This document shows, piece by piece, positions 1 to 8,851 of a DNA stretch of 61,148 nt (position 1 is its first letter; each line of letters begins with the position of its first letter). Source of the DNA: Enteractinococcus helveticum. GTDB taxonomy: Bacteria > Actinomycetota > Actinomycetes > Actinomycetales > Micrococcaceae. Location: NCBI RefSeq assembly GCF_001657475.1, contig NZ_LXEY01000117.1, forward strand, positions 1 to 61,148. The letters are read 5' to 3'. A program made the translations under genes and the position numbers. Below the pieces are notes generated by a model, which searched no databases, was not told the DNA's origin, and saw only the letters and a list, made by a program, of their open reading frames with translations.

Positions 1-6
1 GGGCAT

Positions 7-70
7 GTCGAGGTCTTTCTTTAGATGTGTTGTTTGAGCACTTCCATCTTCGGAAGACCTCGACTTTTTT
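7..70 (+). terminator. Hairpin with T-run, probable terminator
   Basis: A perfect 11-bp inverted repeat (GTCGAGGTCTT at 7-17, AAGACCTCGAC at 54-64) is followed directly by six T residues. The loop is long (36 nt). An outer GGCAT/ATGCC pair (2-6 and 70-74) extends the symmetry across the T-run. This fits a rho-independent terminator for a gene left of the window. The flanking symmetry also leaves open the end of a degraded mobile element. Confidence 0.55.
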
Positions 71-184
71 ATGCCTTCAACACACCCCGGTCACCAAACC
101 GATCTACACCCAAAATTCCGAAGAGCCATATAACCCCTTCATGGGTTATGAAAATGCTTGAATGCTGCTGGTCGAAATAGATGC

Positions 185-1603
185 TCAGATTTGAAATTTA
201 GTAGCTGTTTTCAAAAGGGCTTGTTGAGCTAAAAATTCGATTAGAGGCAACTCGATCAATATTAAATCATCGTGGTGGGTGCCAGGGAGTAGACCAGATC
301 CGGCACCCTTAGAATTAGTGCTCTTTGAATGAACAATCCCGCATCTAATTGCATAAATCCTTGCAGCAAGACGACGCAGGATGTCTTCTTCTCGCGAAAC
401 CTGAATTCTAACAGTCGAGAGCTCCGAGTTTTTGTCGCTCAGATGCTCTTCTAACTCATGGTCACGAATAAACCTTTTTACTTCGAGTTCACTTACAACT
501 GATCTAAGGGTAGTGTAAAGTTGTTCCTCTTCGTTTTTAACGTTGTTGCTAACCGAGGAAGCTAACTCGGCGACGTTCAGTACGCTCTCTTCGTCATGAG
601 GGTCAAATAAAGGGTTCCTAAGGAAACGAGTTAACTCAGCCACCGCAACTTGTTTGTCAAAATGAGGAAAGAAGTATTCTAGGACTTGGTAAAAAGACCA
701 GTATCTAATCAAAGGCGAGCTGCTTCTAGCAGTCCCAGAGTTATATAAAGCTATAGCTTCATGGCGATACGAATTGTTCGGAAAGTTTAGCGGGCTTTTC
801 TTACCGCTACGTTTAGCTCTTCTACCTTTTGGCATCTCACGAAGGAGCGCGGGTACTACTGGAAGCCCATGAGAAACATGTAAATCAAAATTCAGAGAAT
901 CCGTAATTCGTTCAATAAGTTGGTCAGCAGCATCTGTAGTTGCTATCGAAACATTACTAACACGAACTGAGACTTATCGGGAGGTATAGCTTCGATACCC
1001 TCGACGAATAAGAGCAATACCTTCGTCGGACATTGATCCAATTCTAATTGTCGCACCTGACTCTTTGTCAGTTAGAACCACTTCAGGAACCGAGGCCCAG
1101 TTCTCATCAACCTTGCTTGCATTCGGAACTCTGTGGAGTCCATACCGGAGCAGCGCACCGTGTCTTTCGTTGATAAGGACTTCAATAGTTCCTTCGACGG
1201 GGTTCCATACACCGTCGTACTTCCTGAGTGAGCGCCAGGATTGGAGCTCCATCTCAAGAATCGTTTCAATTGTGTTGTGGTCAACAACTACAGCTCTTTC
1301 TGACCTTCCAGCGGGTAACTTAAATACCAGACCACGGCTGATATCACCCGCTTCTGCGACAATTAGCTCCGGTTGATACCCAAGCTCCTGAAGTAGTGTA
1401 GACAGTGTTTGTAGCTGGTCCTGAAATTCTAATTTTTCAGTAGCCTTGTCGAATTGGTCAGAAACTTCTTCGGTGTCTAACACTGATTCAGATACGACTT
1501 CCGTAGGGGTGCTACTCGTGACTGCTAGCTCATCAATCTCGATTAAGTTTTGTGGCCTGGAATTGAGTGATGTTTCCGGGGTGCTGTCGAAAACTTCTAC
1601 CAA
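185..1603 (-). pseudogene. HEPN-like (MauJ/ApeA-type) protein gene interrupted by an in-frame TAA
   Basis: Two open segments (1603-977 and 973-185) lie in the same frame, separated only by TAA at 974-976. Between that TAA and the first ATG at 835 the frame codes for 46 plausible residues (for example ADQLIERITDSL), so the second segment does not begin naturally at 835. Without the stop the product would be about 471 residues. The C-terminal half has RYWSFYQVLEYFFP and then RCGIVHSK, an R-x4-H motif typical of HEPN domains, seen in MauJ/ApeA-like proteins often tied to RNA cleavage in conflict systems. The apparent start at 1603 is TTG behind GTGGGGAT. The region is AT-rich compared with the cre operon. 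It may be a nonsense-mutated gene, or two overlapping products. Family assignment is from motif only. Confidence 0.55.
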
Positions 1604-2085
1604 AGCGAATAATCCCCACTATCGATGAAAATTTATACAGAAGACTCGTAAACAAAGACTCCTGATGCATTGTACAGATACAGAATCGATTCTGATCTAT
1701 TAAAGGCGTATTCGTACGTAAAACTTATCCTAGGTATTAAAGACAGATATTTATGTACTCAGGTCGGGGGTCTGTGCGTTATGTGAATCTATATCATATT
1801 TCGGCGAGATAGCTTAGACGAGCAGCCCTTAAAAATGCTGTGTTAGTTAGAAGGAGGTTGTTGAATACTTGGCAATAGTTTGTGAATTTAATGTCGATGG
1901 AATCCTCTTTGCGTAAGATGTTCGATCTTCAGACTACGCGTGGCGGAGTCTGAAGATCTGATTCTAATCACAGACCTATCGCGTTGCAGCGAAACCGTGC
2001 TATCACTCCTTGCCAATGGGTAAGACGCCGTCGAGTGGGGCGGTGTTGCGCAAGTAAAAGGCTAGCTCACCATCGCCTCTCGCAC
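1604..2085. other. Gene-free stretch with two inverted repeats
   Basis: No convincing coding region was found. It contains a perfect 14-bp palindrome CAGAATCGATTCTG (1681-1694) that could be an operator for the leftward gene, and a 12-bp perfect inverted repeat, GATCTTCAGACT (1924-1935) with AGTCTGAAGATC (1947-1958), with an 11-nt loop. The latter is downstream of the cre operon and may act as a weak terminator, although no T-run follows. Confidence 0.4.
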
Positions 2086-2199
2086 TCAGTCGAGTTGTTC
2101 ACCTTGACGAACCTCACACCAACGTTTCGGGTTGGTCATAAGTGCTTCGAGCGCCAGCGGGTCCTGTGCGATTTGAGCTACCAATCGATTTAAAAGCAT
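2086..2199 (-). CDS. Possible 37-residue small protein after creC
   Basis: An ATG at 2199, preceded by CGAAGAAGA, opens 37 codons with protein-like composition (begins MLLNRLVAQIAQDPLALEAL, then MTNPKRWCEVR) directly downstream of the creC stop. A second short frame starts at the creC TAATG overlap. No family was recognised. It could be the remnant of a longer gene once part of the cre operon. Coding status is uncertain. Confidence 0.25.
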   Translation of the reverse strand: MLLNRLVAQIAQDPLALEALMTNPKRWCEVRQGEQLD

Positions 2200-2220
2200 A
2201 TTCTTCTTCGAGTTGAGGCA

Positions 2221-3717
2221 TTAGTCTCGGTGGATGGATTTATATGATAGGTACGCGGCCAAGCCTTCTGGGCCGTATTCGACGCCGAGGCCGGAGTCGT
2301 TGCGTCCGCCAAAGGGCGCGGCATGGTTCGAAGCGAAGAAGTTGATGCCAACGCTGCCGGTGTTCATTGCTTCAGCGACCTCGAGCGCTTCGTCTTGGTC
2401 GGAACCGAAGACGATACCGCCAAGACCGAATTCGGTGTTATTGGCAAGACGAATGGCGTCATCGAGGCCTTCATATTTCAGAACGGTGATGACCGGTCCG
2501 AAGATTTCTTCGCGTGCTACTCGCATGTCTGGAGTAACATCCGCCAGTACGGTTGGCTGGATAAACAGCCCCTCTGCTAGCTTGGCGTCCAGTTGTGCTG
2601 GTTGGCCTCCAGTGGTAAATCGTGCACCTTGTTGTTTCGCAGATTCCAGATGCTCCAGCACGGACTTGTATTGCGAATGATTGGCGGAGGGGCCGAATAC
2701 CGTGCCCGGGTCCAAGGGGTCTCCTTGTGGTGCGGCTGCGATGGTTTCGGTGACCATGTCGACGACTTCGTCGTAGCGGGATGCTGGGGCGAGGATCCGG
2801 GTGGAGATGTAACAGGTTTGTCCGGTGTTGCGCATGCATGAGCGGATAAGTTTGGCGGACATGTCATCCAGGTTCGCGTCTTCCATGACGATGGCGCTGG
2901 ATTTGCCCCCGAGTTCTAGGGTGACTGGGCGCAGGAGTTCACCGCAGGCGGCCGCGATGTGGCGGCCGACCGGGGTGGAGCCGGTGAAGGCGACTTTGGC
3001 GACTTTCGGGTGGCGAACCATGAGATCTCCCATGCGTCCGGGTCCGGTGACGTAGTTGACCACACCTGCAGGCACACCAGCCGCGGTGAGGGCATCGACA
3101 ATGATGCGGAATGATAGTGGGGTAGGGGAGGCGGGTTTCATCACGACGGTGCACCCGGCCAGCAGAGCAGGTGCGAGTTTGGTGACCATCAGGTTGATCG
3201 GGAAGTTCCACGGAGCAATGAGTGCACAGACACCAATGGGATCCTTACGCACCAGTGATTCACCCTTGCCGTTAGGGAAGGGTCGTACGTCGTCGGCTTC
3301 AAGCTCTGGTGCCAGGGTCGCGAAGTAGCGGAAGATGCTGGCGGCATTGGATGCGGCACCGGATGTCTCGGCGACCGGGGAGCCATTTTCCAGGGTGTTG
3401 GTCAGTGAGAGTTCAGTGGCGCGTTTTTCGATCTCGTCGGCGATGCGCAGCATGATCGCGGCGCGCTCGGATGGGGTGGTCTTCGACCATGGACCGGTGG
3501 TGAAGGCTGCGTGTGCGGCTTCGACGGCTGCATTGACGTCTTTCTCATTGCCAACGGGTACCGAACCCCAGATGGTGTTGGTTGCCGGGTCGGTGACCTC
3601 GATGGTGTCTTGTCCCTGGCTTTCGCGCCATTCGCCGTCGATGAAATGCGTGGTGACGTGCCGGTAGGGAATCTCGATGGTATCGCGGGTGAGCTTTGAT
3701 GTGGTTTGCGTGGTCAT
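2221..3717 (-). CDS. creC: Aldehyde dehydrogenase, probable 4-hydroxybenzaldehyde dehydrogenase
   Basis: This 498-residue NAD(P)+-dependent aldehyde dehydrogenase is full length for the family. LELGGKS supplies the general-base glutamate, GQTC the catalytic cysteine and FTGSTPVG the nucleotide-binding turn; EEIFGPV is also canonical. In the cre pathway the equivalent enzyme oxidises 4-hydroxybenzaldehyde to 4-hydroxybenzoate, the last step before ring hydroxylation. It is the promoter-distal gene of the operon, and its ATG overlaps the end of the HD gene (ATGA). The substrate is inferred from operon position; the fold and activity class are clear. Confidence 0.85.
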   Translation of the reverse strand: MTTQTTSKLTRDTIEIPYRHVTTHFIDGEWRESQGQDTIEVTDPATNTIWGSVPVGNEKDVNAAVEAAHAAFTTGPWSKTTPSERAAIMLRIADEIEKRATELSLTNTLENGSPVAETSGAASNAASIFRYFATLAPELEADDVRPFPNGKGESLVRKDPIGVCALIAPWNFPINLMVTKLAPALLAGCTVVMKPASPTPLSFRIIVDALTAAGVPAGVVNYVTGPGRMGDLMVRHPKVAKVAFTGSTPVGRHIAAACGELLRPVTLELGGKSSAIVMEDANLDDMSAKLIRSCMRNTGQTCYISTRILAPASRYDEVVDMVTETIAAAPQGDPLDPGTVFGPSANHSQYKSVLEHLESAKQQGARFTTGGQPAQLDAKLAEGLFIQPTVLADVTPDMRVAREEIFGPVITVLKYEGLDDAIRLANNTEFGLGGIVFGSDQDEALEVAEAMNTGSVGINFFASNHAAPFGGRNDSGLGVEYGPEGLAAYLSYKSIHRD

Positions 3718-4406
3718 CGGAGCACCGCCGTTTTCAGTAGGTCTCGGGAGCGTTTCAGATCAGCATGGGCCATGGCGATGGCTGCTTCGGTGATCAGTTC
3801 CGGGATGATTTCCTCTTCGAGCCGGTCGGTGTAGTAGTCGGGGGTTTGGCCGAACCAACCGGAGGCCAGGGCGATCCCGACGCGGTCGAAGCGCCAGGAT
3901 CTATCGGCGTCGCGCATCAGGGCGTCTTCGATGCTGTGGGCTTCTTGCCGGGTGTCATGGCCGTCGATGATGGCTGTGACCTTGGCGATGAACTCGTCGG
4001 AGTAACCCAGACCGGGCAGGACGCGTTTAGCGACCTCGCAGCCTTGGAGTTCGTGTTCAAAGCGGATGTCGGATTTTCGCCAGTCACCGCGGAAGCCTTC
4101 GGAGATGATGCGGTCTTCATCGACGTGGGCCCAGCCGGTGTCGTGCAGCAGAGTTGCCACAAGCACGAGTTCCCGGTCGGCCTGCGGGTAGGCGTCGCAC
4201 AGGCGGCGGGCATAGGCCACGGAGAGTGGCAGGTGGAAGTCGTTGCCGCGGGCCCGGGTTTCGGCGATGACTTGCTGCCAGACGGCGTCGAATTCATCGG
4301 TGTCGGGGGTGGTATCAATGTGGCTGGTGTCGATGGGCCCGTCGGCGGGGATAGGTCGCTGGGCGTATTGCTCGGCGAATGCCGCAGTCAGTTCTTGAAG
4401 TGTCAT
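3714..4406 (-). CDS. creD: HD-domain phosphohydrolase, probable 4-hydroxybenzyl phosphate phosphatase
   Basis: This 230-residue HD-superfamily hydrolase has the metal-binding signature LLHDTGW in its middle, a later histidine in IIDGHDT and a C-terminal aspartate in MRDADRS. In the Corynebacterium glutamicum p-cresol pathway CreD removes the phosphate handle from the oxidised aryl phosphate. That matches the presence here of the phosphorylating pair CreH/CreI upstream in the same operon. It overlaps creC by 4 bp and is separated from creE by about 46 bp. Without the operon it would be called only a generic HD protein, so the specific role rests on context. Confidence 0.8.
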   Translation of the reverse strand: MTLQELTAAFAEQYAQRPIPADGPIDTSHIDTTPDTDEFDAVWQQVIAETRARGNDFHLPLSVAYARRLCDAYPQADRELVLVATLLHDTGWAHVDEDRIISEGFRGDWRKSDIRFEHELQGCEVAKRVLPGLGYSDEFIAKVTAIIDGHDTRQEAHSIEDALMRDADRSWRFDRVGIALASGWFGQTPDYYTDRLEEEIIPELITEAAIAMAHADLKRSRDLLKTAVLR

Positions 4407-4452
4407 GGTGGAAGTCTTTCTTCGCGGGTGTGTGCTGTCGCTGGTGGTGTGG

Positions 4453-5772
4453 TTAGGCGATCAGTGTTTTCAGCATGGTGGACACGTCGGCTGCACCGTT
4501 TGCGTCGATGTTCTTGCTCTTGGATAGGGCCTGTCTGACGGCCATGAAGTCCAGGGGTGCATTCGCGCAGTCGGCCGCGATGATTTGGCCGTCGCGATAG
4601 TAGAGGACGCTGAATTTGCCGTGTTCGGTGTCATGGCGGACCACGGTTTGGTCATAGCCGGTGGACAGGCCTGCGATTTGGAGTTTGATATCGCCCTGGT
4701 TGGACCAGAACCAAGGGATGCCCGCGTATTCTTCGGAGCGTCCCATCAGCGAGTAGGCGGCCACCTTGGCGTGTTCGATCGCGTTGTTGACCGACTCCAG
4801 CCGGATGCGCTCGTCGGCGGGGGAGCCCGGCACTGGGTTTGGCATATTCGCTACGTCCCCGGCCACGATGGTGGTGCCGTCGGAGGCGATAGCGTGCGCG
4901 TCAACCACGATGCCGTTGTCGACCTCAAGACCGAGGGTTTCTGCCAGCTGGGTGTTCGGGATGACCCCGATGCCGATCAGCACAATCTGAGCGCTGATTT
5001 CTTCGCCGTCGGTTAGCCTTACGGCTTTGACGTTGCCGTTGTCATCGGGCAGGATCTCATCGATCTGTGTTTCGAGTCGGACATCCAGGCCGCGCTCGCG
5101 GTGTGCTTTGAGGAAGTATTCGCTGGTTTGGTCACCGACTGCACGGCCGATGAGTTTCGGTCCGTGTTCTAAGACGGTGACGTTTTTACCCATTTCGTGC
5201 AGGGATGCTGCGGCTTCCAGACCGATGAACCCGCCACCGACCACGATCACGTCTGTGGCTTCGGGTACGAGTTCTTTAAGGTGCAGCGCGTCGTCGGCAT
5301 TGCGCAGGTACACCACACCGGGCAGGGTGCCGCCTTGCACATCGAGGCGGCGGGGGCTCGCGCCCACGGTGAGGGCAAGCCGACGGTACGGGTAGGTTGC
5401 ACCCGAGCGGCCGATGGCCACTCCGGCGCCGGGGTTATCGGCGTCGCGTTGGATATCTTCGATGCGCTCGTTTTTGACCAGCGTGACGTTGTGATCGACC
5501 CAGTAGTCGTTGGTCCGGAAGATCAGCGATTCGTTGCCGACTTTGCCCTGCAACCATTCCTTGGACAGGGCCGGGCGCTGGTAGGGCCGGTGGTCTTCAT
5601 CGCCGAGCAGCGTGATGTGCTCGTCGAAGCCCAGCGCTCGCAGGGATCCAGCCAGCTGCACGCCCGACTGCGATGCGCCGATGATCAACAGGCCGGTGGC
5701 TTGTCCTGCCGCGGGGGCGTCGGCGCCGGCGTAAGAGGGCATGGTTGTCTGAGCTGTGGTTGCCGTCGTCAT
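4453..5772 (-). CDS. creE: FAD-dependent ferredoxin reductase of the P450 system
   Basis: This 439-residue reductase belongs to the rhodocoxin/putidaredoxin reductase family. The FAD dinucleotide fold is near the N-terminus (LLIIGASQSG, roughly residues 28-37), RPYQRPALSKEWL is the family's conserved follow-on, VIVVGGGFIG binds NAD(P)H in the middle and VAGDVAN contacts FAD. It moves electrons from NAD(P)H to the ferredoxin encoded just upstream, which then feeds the P450. The first glycine motif reads GASQSG instead of GxGxxG, a common variant in this family. It is separated from creF by only 3 bp, so translation is probably coupled. Confidence 0.87.
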   Translation of the reverse strand: MTTATTAQTTMPSYAGADAPAAGQATGLLIIGASQSGVQLAGSLRALGFDEHITLLGDEDHRPYQRPALSKEWLQGKVGNESLIFRTNDYWVDHNVTLVKNERIEDIQRDADNPGAGVAIGRSGATYPYRRLALTVGASPRRLDVQGGTLPGVVYLRNADDALHLKELVPEATDVIVVGGGFIGLEAAASLHEMGKNVTVLEHGPKLIGRAVGDQTSEYFLKAHRERGLDVRLETQIDEILPDDNGNVKAVRLTDGEEISAQIVLIGIGVIPNTQLAETLGLEVDNGIVVDAHAIASDGTTIVAGDVANMPNPVPGSPADERIRLESVNNAIEHAKVAAYSLMGRSEEYAGIPWFWSNQGDIKLQIAGLSTGYDQTVVRHDTEHGKFSVLYYRDGQIIAADCANAPLDFMAVRQALSKSKNIDANGAADVSTMLKTLIA

Positions 5773-5775
5773 GGT

Positions 5776-6096
5776 TTACACCTGCGTTTCTGGGGTCGTG
5801 ACATGCACCTCGGTGTCGGCACCGAGTTTGAGTTGGCATGACAGCCGGGAGTTGTCTTCGCGGTCTTCGGTGGTGCCGTAGAGCATTTCGTCTTCCATCT
5901 CCGACATGGGCGGAACCTTATCGGCGTCGGCTGGGTCGAGGAAGACGTGGCAGGTGGCACAAGACAGCGAGCCACCACATTCGGCGACAATGCCTTCCAA
6001 CCCGTTGCGGACTGCGGTTTCCATGACCGAGTCGCCTTCATTGGCCTCAAGGGTGATGGTGGAACCTTCGTAATCGGTGAAATGTACTGTAGCCAT
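5776..6096 (-). CDS. creF: [2Fe-2S] ferredoxin of the P450 system
   Basis: This 106-residue adrenodoxin/putidaredoxin-type ferredoxin has cluster ligands in CGGSLSCATC (C-x5-C-x2-C) and a fourth cysteine in LSCQL. A longer reading frame begins 10 codons upstream, but the ATG at 6096 is preferred: AAGGAG lies 6 nt before it and MATVHF is the usual ferredoxin N-terminus. The protein is very acidic, as expected for docking to reductase and P450. It lies between the alcohol dehydrogenase and the ferredoxin reductase, the same order implied by the alphabetic cre naming in C. glutamicum. Confidence 0.9.
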   Translation of the reverse strand: MATVHFTDYEGSTITLEANEGDSVMETAVRNGLEGIVAECGGSLSCATCHVFLDPADADKVPPMSEMEDEMLYGTTEDREDNSRLSCQLKLGADTEVHVTTPETQV

Positions 6097-6149
6097 GAGA
6101 TGCTCCTTGAAAAAATCTGTGCCCACCCTGGTGGGTGGTGTTGGGTGTC

Positions 6150-6941
6150 TTAGATGAATTGGCGGCCACCGTCGACGACGATGGTCTGGCCGGTGACAAA
6201 TGACGAGTCGGGACCGGCCAGGTACAGGGCCGCACCGACGATGTCCTCGGGCTGCGATGCGCGTTTGAGTGCCCCGCGTTGGACCCCGTAGGAGGCGGCG
6301 TCGTCCATGAGCCCGTAGCTGGCTTCGGTGAGCGTGAACCCGGGAGAGATCGTGTTGACATTGATCTCGCGGTGACCCAGTTCTTTAGCCAGCACGCGGC
6401 TCAGTCCGATGACGCCGGCTTTCGAGGCGACGTAGTGGGCCCACTGTTCCGAACCCGAGTACACGGTGGCACTGGCCAGGTTGATCACTCGGGACCCTGC
6501 CGTGAGGTACGGGCTGAACGCGCGGGTGACCATCCACGGACCCTTGAGGTTGACCGCCATGACCTTGTCCCATTCGTTAGGGTCAATGTCCTCGAAGGCA
6601 CTGCGATTGATGGTCGCATAAATCGCTGCGTTATTGACCACCGCGTGCACGGTGGTGTCCAACGAGGTCGCAAACTCGTTGACCTGTTGTGCCAGCGCAT
6701 CGGTCGAGGCAGCATCGGTGACATCAGCGGTGAAACCTTTGGCACAACCGCCGGCTTGGGTCACGGCCTGCACGGTTTCGGCAATGCCGTCGGCGTTGAT
6801 GTCCACGGCGGCGACCGGGTAGCCCCGGCGGGCAAAACCCAGCGCAAAGGCTCGGCCCAGCCCACCGGCGGCACCGGTGATGACCACCGTGCCCAGACCA
6901 TTGGTGGTTCGGTCTGCAGTGTTGTCCTGTGTTGCTACCAC
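6150..6941 (-). CDS. creG: SDR-family alcohol dehydrogenase
   Basis: This 263-residue classical short-chain dehydrogenase has TGAAGGLG near the N-terminus for NAD(P) binding, VNNAA in the middle and the catalytic YVASKAG. The C-terminal GQTIVVDGGRQF is typical. In the cre pathway this position encodes the enzyme that oxidises 4-hydroxybenzyl alcohol to the aldehyde. The start is GTG at 6941 with AAAAAGGAG about 6 nt upstream. It follows creH after a short gap. Substrate is inferred from the operon. Confidence 0.83.
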   Translation of the reverse strand: MVATQDNTADRTTNGLGTVVITGAAGGLGRAFALGFARRGYPVAAVDINADGIAETVQAVTQAGGCAKGFTADVTDAASTDALAQQVNEFATSLDTTVHAVVNNAAIYATINRSAFEDIDPNEWDKVMAVNLKGPWMVTRAFSPYLTAGSRVINLASATVYSGSEQWAHYVASKAGVIGLSRVLAKELGHREINVNTISPGFTLTEASYGLMDDAASYGVQRGALKRASQPEDIVGAALYLAGPDSSFVTGQTIVVDGGRQFI

Positions 6942-6967
6942 GGGTCTCCTTTTTCCAGCTCAGTTGG

Positions 6968-8830
6968 TTAGGCGGTGGCGTGGGAATGCGCGCCCGGTCC
7001 GGTGACGGCCGGTTCGTCGGTGACGATTTCCACGGTGCCCTTGCCACCATCCACGATCAGCCGGTCGCCGGTCTTGATGGTGGTCGAGGCGTTGCCGGTA
7101 CCGGTCACGGCGGGCAGATCGTATTCGCGGCACACGATCGCCGCGTGGCTCATCATCCCGCCAATGTCAGTCACGGTGGCCTTGATCTTGCCGAAGATTG
7201 GACCCCAGCTCGGCGCGGTAATGGGTGCCACCAGGATCTCACCGGGCTGGATTTCGGACAGCTCATCGGCGTGCATGATCACCCGGGCGGTGCCTTCGAC
7301 CTTGCCCGGCGAAGCCGCCATGCCCTTGAGCTGGCTTGCATCGCCGTCGTCACCTGCCAACCACTGGTTGACCTGCTCGGTCGTGATGCCCCACAGCATG
7401 CGGGTAAATGGTTCGGTGATCGACTCCGGCGGGGTGTTCAATGCGGGTGCCGGGCGGGCGGTCTTGAGCGCTTCAACGATCTTTTTACGGCGCGCAATTT
7501 CTTTGGGCCATTTCACCGCACCGATTGGCGCGTCGGCACCAACGCCGTGGTACATGACGACGTCGAAGAGCACATCGCGAATCTCATTGCGGTTCAGGTA
7601 CAGCATGTCGTCGGCGGTGTCCCACAGACCCAGGCCGGCGAGCATGGTGCCCAGTTCGCGGACTTTGCGCCAGAACACGCCCATGGTCCAGTGTTCAATG
7701 TAGAAGTTGTGGTTTTCCACGTACGGGTAGGCGGTCACGGCCAGCTGGCGTTTGGCTTCAAATACCGCGGCGGATTCTTCATCCAGCAGGTCGCGGTATT
7801 CTTCGACGATGCGTTCCTTTTCGGCGATCAGGCGCTCGGTTGGGCGCATGATGTCCTGGCCGTCGTCCAGCCGGCGAATGTAATCGGCGATGTACCCCAG
7901 CGGAATATCGAAGTGTTCACTCCAGTATTTATCGTGGCCGTAGAACCCATTGCCCACGGTGAAGTTGAACCACGGATCCTGAGCGGCCTCCCACTGGGCC
8001 AGCCACTGGTCCCCGCCGTCCAGTGCGGCGATAGCTGCCAGGGTGGTATCGGCGTCGTCGGTGTTAGCGAATGCCGACTGCAGGTTGAGTTCGACGGCTA
8101 GCTTGGCGAGTTTCTTCAGCTCGTCATCGGGACGGAAGAGTTCCATATCGACACCCTGGACCATCGCGGCGATCGACTGGTCCGGGATATTCGGGAACAC
8201 TTCTTTACAGAAGTTGAAGAAGTCGAGGTAGGCGATGTAGCCGAGGTTCAAAAACTCGAAGTGGTACTGCCAGTTTCGATAGGCCAGTTGGATGAGCTTG
8301 TCGTAGTTTTCCAACAGCCGTTCGGAGCCGTCCATGGCCTTGCCCGAGGTGATGTCCTCGAAGGGCACCTTTTCGGGCAGTGGCGAGAAGTCCAGGGCCT
8401 CAATCTGTGCGATGGTGTCTTTGACCTTGATGTGCCACTGTTCAAGCAGCTCATCCCAGTTGGCGAAGTAGTGGCCAACGCGGGCTTCGAAATCTTCGAT
8501 GCGCGCCGGGATTTCCTCTTCGGGCACCGGGATGGGGGACATGTACAGGTAGCCCAGGTGCACCCGGAAGTCGATGCCCTTGGCGGTGGGGATCATCAGG
8601 TGCCGGGCGTTGTACTGGCCCAGGCACTTGACGGCGAATTCGCCACCGATGGTCTCAAACGGTTTGAATACCGTGGGCCAGTGCTGCGAGTCGCAGAACC
8701 AGAATTTTTCGTCTTCTTGGGCCTTGAGCTCATCCTGGAAGACCAAGTAGTACGGGTAGATGTCTTCCCAGCCTTCGGCGCCCTCGGGCACGGGCAGCTC
8801 AGATGGCTTTGGAAACGATTTCATAGTCAT
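6968..8830 (-). CDS. creH: PEP-utilising/phosphohistidine subunit of aryl-phosphate synthase
   Basis: This 620-residue protein corresponds to the C-terminal part of phosphoenolpyruvate synthase-type enzymes. The mobile phosphohistidine domain is at the C-terminus: TDIGGMMSHAAIV carries the catalytic His at about residue 562, followed by DGGKGTVEIV. The N-terminal 450 residues are a large helical domain as in phenylphosphate-synthase-like proteins. With CreI it transfers phosphate from ATP through the histidine to the phenol hydroxyl of p-cresol, making the anchor the P450 needs. The split of nucleotide-binding and phosphohistidine domains into two genes parallels anaerobic phenylphosphate synthase and the C. 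glutamicum CreHI pair. Confidence 0.82.
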   Translation of the reverse strand: MTMKSFPKPSELPVPEGAEGWEDIYPYYLVFQDELKAQEDEKFWFCDSQHWPTVFKPFETIGGEFAVKCLGQYNARHLMIPTAKGIDFRVHLGYLYMSPIPVPEEEIPARIEDFEARVGHYFANWDELLEQWHIKVKDTIAQIEALDFSPLPEKVPFEDITSGKAMDGSERLLENYDKLIQLAYRNWQYHFEFLNLGYIAYLDFFNFCKEVFPNIPDQSIAAMVQGVDMELFRPDDELKKLAKLAVELNLQSAFANTDDADTTLAAIAALDGGDQWLAQWEAAQDPWFNFTVGNGFYGHDKYWSEHFDIPLGYIADYIRRLDDGQDIMRPTERLIAEKERIVEEYRDLLDEESAAVFEAKRQLAVTAYPYVENHNFYIEHWTMGVFWRKVRELGTMLAGLGLWDTADDMLYLNRNEIRDVLFDVVMYHGVGADAPIGAVKWPKEIARRKKIVEALKTARPAPALNTPPESITEPFTRMLWGITTEQVNQWLAGDDGDASQLKGMAASPGKVEGTARVIMHADELSEIQPGEILVAPITAPSWGPIFGKIKATVTDIGGMMSHAAIVCREYDLPAVTGTGNASTTIKTGDRLIVDGGKGTVEIVTDEPAVTGPGAHSHATA

Positions 8831-8851
8831 GTCGGTTGGCCTTTCGGGACT

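Noticed and set aside
7..74. Insertion-sequence end at the left edge
   Set aside because: The symmetry is suggestive but no transposase or target duplication is visible, and a terminator explains the hairpin and T-run.
5197..5841. Long open frame opposite creE
   Set aside because: It is antisense to a well-supported reductase gene, lacks family motifs and arises from the GC-biased third positions of that gene.
6929..8101. 390-codon open frame opposite creH
   Set aside because: It is long but has no recognisable domain, and the opposite strand is an unambiguous PEP-utilising enzyme.
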